Shown piece by piece: positions 62,435 to 64,000 of a stretch of DNA of 64,000 nt (the stretch's first letter is position 1; each line of letters opens with the position of its first letter). Origin of the DNA: an uncultured Lachnospiraceae bacterium (GTDB taxonomy: Bacteria; Bacillota; Clostridia; Lachnospirales; Lachnospiraceae); assembly GCA_910586725.1 (NCBI GenBank), contig CAJUJL010000006.1, positions 1 to 64,000 of the forward strand, given 5' to 3'. Made by a program: the position numbers and the translations under genes. Below the pieces are notes generated by a model. That model saw nothing but the letters and a program-made list of their open reading frames with translations, did not search any database and was not told the origin of the DNA.

Positions 62435-64000
62435 TTACATCATCGTGTCGTCTCTAAGAACCTCCGTCAGACTGATCTTGCGTATATTTCTCCACGCCAG
62501 AAGATAAGCCAGGACCATGGCTCCTAATATTGCCAGCATAAACAGAACAACCGGCACAAGAGGCGCCTCGGCCAGAAATTCCCCTGCAGCGACATAACTC
62601 ATGTTCAGCATATACCATACGGCAGCCGTTGCCAGAGGAAGGGCAATCGCAATCGGACGGCACGCGAATATAACCGCCTCAATGCAAAACATTTTCCGGA
62701 TTTCTCCCGGCGTCATGCCAATGGAGAAATATCTTGCAAATTCCCGTTTTCGCTGGCGCACGAAACCCATTGCATTGGAAAATACATTGCCAACGCCAAT
62801 AATGGCGAGCAAGACGCAGAATCCTCCAAATATAGCCTTTAGCCCCCGTATCTGCGTTTGATTCTCTTCATATTCCTGTATGCGGTTTTCACTTTCCACA
62901 GTATTGTCCGCACTCACAAGCAAATCCAGTTTTTCCTGTAATGCGCGCAATTCTTCTGCCGCCGCGTTTTCTTCTCCAAGAACGCAAATATAAAAATCTT
63001 CTTCTGCGCCTCCAATCTGTCCTTTGATTTCTTTCCATAAAGACGCCGGCATAAAATGCACCAGCTCATAATAATCAGACGTTGCATATTCTTCTCTCAA
63101 GCGCGGCGCATCCTCTTCTTCTATATAAGACAAAACCGGTATTTCCGCCGCGCCCACTTCTCCAATCATCTGACTTAAACCATTCGCCTCATTTTTTACT
63201 TGCGGATTTGTTTTGATGTAAGGCATAAAATCCGGATGCCGGAAATCAGGATTCGTAACATCACGAATCTGATTTAAGATAACCGCCCCGTCAAGACGCG
63301 GCGCAATGCCCATCCTCTCACAATAAGACAGAAAACTCTTATCATCCAGTATGACAACCGGAGCATTTACCAGATGTCCTCCGTCCACTTTCTTTGCCTG
63401 TTCTTCAGACGCATGGGAAAATCCGCCGGCCAGCTTCATTTCTTCACTCATCTCTTCTTCTGTAATGATACGCCTTGCCATGGCTTTTTGATACACGATA
63501 ACGCTTTTGATTCCAGGAATCGCGGAAAGCTCCTTCGTTCCTGCAAAAGAATCTATCTCTGCGTCTTTTACGGTAATCATAATATCCCATACGTCTTGAT
63601 ACCGCTCAAAATACGTTTCTCTTGTGCTGATTACCGAAAGGGAAAAGAAGCACTGCATCACCGCAAATGCAAGAAACGAAAAAACCAGGGATAAAGACGC
63701 TGTGCGCAAAGATTTCCGCTGCGCTTTTAATGCATTGACCGCCAGCTCCCCTTCCACGCCAAACAAAAATGCCGACAGCCTGGAATTCTTTTTTCGCTTT
63801 AACTGAAGCTCCCCTGTGTTTTTGATTGCTTCCAGCGGTGTTTTCCTGCTTAACTTCCAGGCCGGAAGCCACGCGGAAATCCAGATTGTTATCACAGTAA
63901 CCAGCAGCGTCAGGATAAAAATCAGGGGATGATAGCCCCAGACGGCTTCATGCCGTCCTGAAATCCGGCTTCCCAAAGCGTTTGCCAGATGAATCAGTCC
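62435..64000 (-). CDS. FtsX-type ABC transporter permease, 5' end beyond window
   Basis: The minus frame is open to the right edge (521 residues seen), so the N-terminus is missing. The first stretch ends in a membrane segment and WLPAWKLSRKTPLEAIKNTGE, the coupling motif of FtsX/MacB permeases. A second block has one membrane segment (~LVFSFLAFAVMQCFFSLSVIS), a large extracytoplasmic domain (~100-380) and three C-terminal segments (FGGFCVLLAIIGVGNVFSNAMGFVRQRKREFA...LAYLLAWRNIRKISLTEVLR). Such permeases export or sense antimicrobial peptides. The ATPase should lie just beyond the edge. It precedes the LytTR system on the same strand. Confidence 0.85.
   Translation of the reverse strand, partial: GLIHLANALGSRISGRHEAVWGYHPLIFILTLLVTVITIWISAWLPAWKLSRKTPLEAIKNTGELQLKRKKNSRLSAFLFGVEGELAVNALKAQRKSLRTASLSLVFSFLAFAVMQCFFSLSVISTRETYFERYQDVWDIMITVKDAEIDSFAGTKELSAIPGIKSVIVYQKAMARRIITEEEMSEEMKLAGGFSHASEEQAKKVDGGHLVNAPVVILDDKSFLSYCERMGIAPRLDGAVILNQIRDVTNPDFRHPDFMPYIKTNPQVKNEANGLSQMIGEVGAAEIPVLSYIEEEDAPRLREEYATSDYYELVHFMPASLWKEIKGQIGGAEEDFYICVLGEENAAAEELRALQEKLDLLVSADNTVESENRIQEYEENQTQIRGLKAIFGGFCVLLAIIGVGNVFSNAMGFVRQRKREFARYFSIGMTPGEIRKMFCIEAVIFACRPIAIALPLATAAVWYMLNMSYVAAGEFLAEAPLVPVVLFMLAILGAMVLAYLLAWRNIRKISLTEVLRDDTMM

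Noticed and set aside
1..64000. tRNA or rRNA genes, insertion sequences or an origin of replication
   Set aside because: No cloverleaf, rRNA motif, complete transposase or DnaA-box cluster was seen on reading both strands by eye.

Overview
This window looks like a chromosomal segment of an anaerobic gut Firmicute of the family Lachnospiraceae. The basis is gene content and style: rpsB-tsf, an Asp23-fakA-recG cluster, RqcH, parE-parC, GlnRS beside DUF2225, many BspA-type leucine-rich-repeat surface proteins, mucin/glycan-type GH20 enzymes with FIVAR domains, LytTR regulators, and Firmicute promoters (TTGACA-17-TATAAT type) with strong GGAGG ribosome binding sites. Almost everything is on the minus strand; only an XRE regulator, an Rpn-family fragment, rqcH and citrate synthase are on plus.

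Layout. 1-2.3 kb: an AT-rich, probably acquired segment carrying a BrnT-type toxin, its small partner and a SIR2-domain defence-type protein cut by the left window edge; all three appear to share one promoter. 2.4-6.4 kb: tsf, rpsB (with a structured leader) and a HelD-like helicase. 6.4-19.7 kb: a surface-protein island of six secreted or BspA-like genes followed by two paralogous orphan LytTR response regulators. 19.9-33.7 kb: XRE regulator, then a long co-directional cluster (glnS, DUF2225, MocR-type regulator, a small DUF3006-like protein, parE, parC, folC, gshA-type ligase, CPBP protease), preceded by yaaA, bcp and a DUF1294 gene. 34-40.6 kb: Rpn-family fragment, rqcH, recG, fakA-like gene and Asp23. 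40.7-49.6 kb: two tandem multidomain secreted GH20 enzymes. 49.6-58 kb: yihY, a SpoIID-domain gene, 6S RNA (ssrS), pckA, cdd, deoC, citrate synthase. 58-64 kb: an ABC exporter with a previously easy-to-miss 56-residue membrane protein, a LytTR two-component system, and an FtsX-type permease cut by the right edge.

The most interesting hidden signal is regulatory. Three surface-protein promoters (upstream of 14025, 15133 and 18026) each carry an array of four ATGACA-like half-sites in the same orientation. Half-site starts are spaced 21-19/20-21 bp, and the promoter-proximal half-site is exactly 28 nt from the TATAAT box in all three. The adjacent pair of LytTR regulators is the obvious candidate for reading these arrays. 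A second theme is a common C-terminal LRR_5 plus lysine-rich tail shared by two BspA-like proteins and both GH20 enzymes, none of which shows an LPXTG sorting signal, suggesting a shared surface-retention module. A third is the BrnT/partner/SIR2 operon as a possible toxin-antitoxin-coupled defence unit. Starts given here were moved from the longest open frame to the codon supported by a Shine-Dalgarno sequence or promoter position wherever the sequence allowed.
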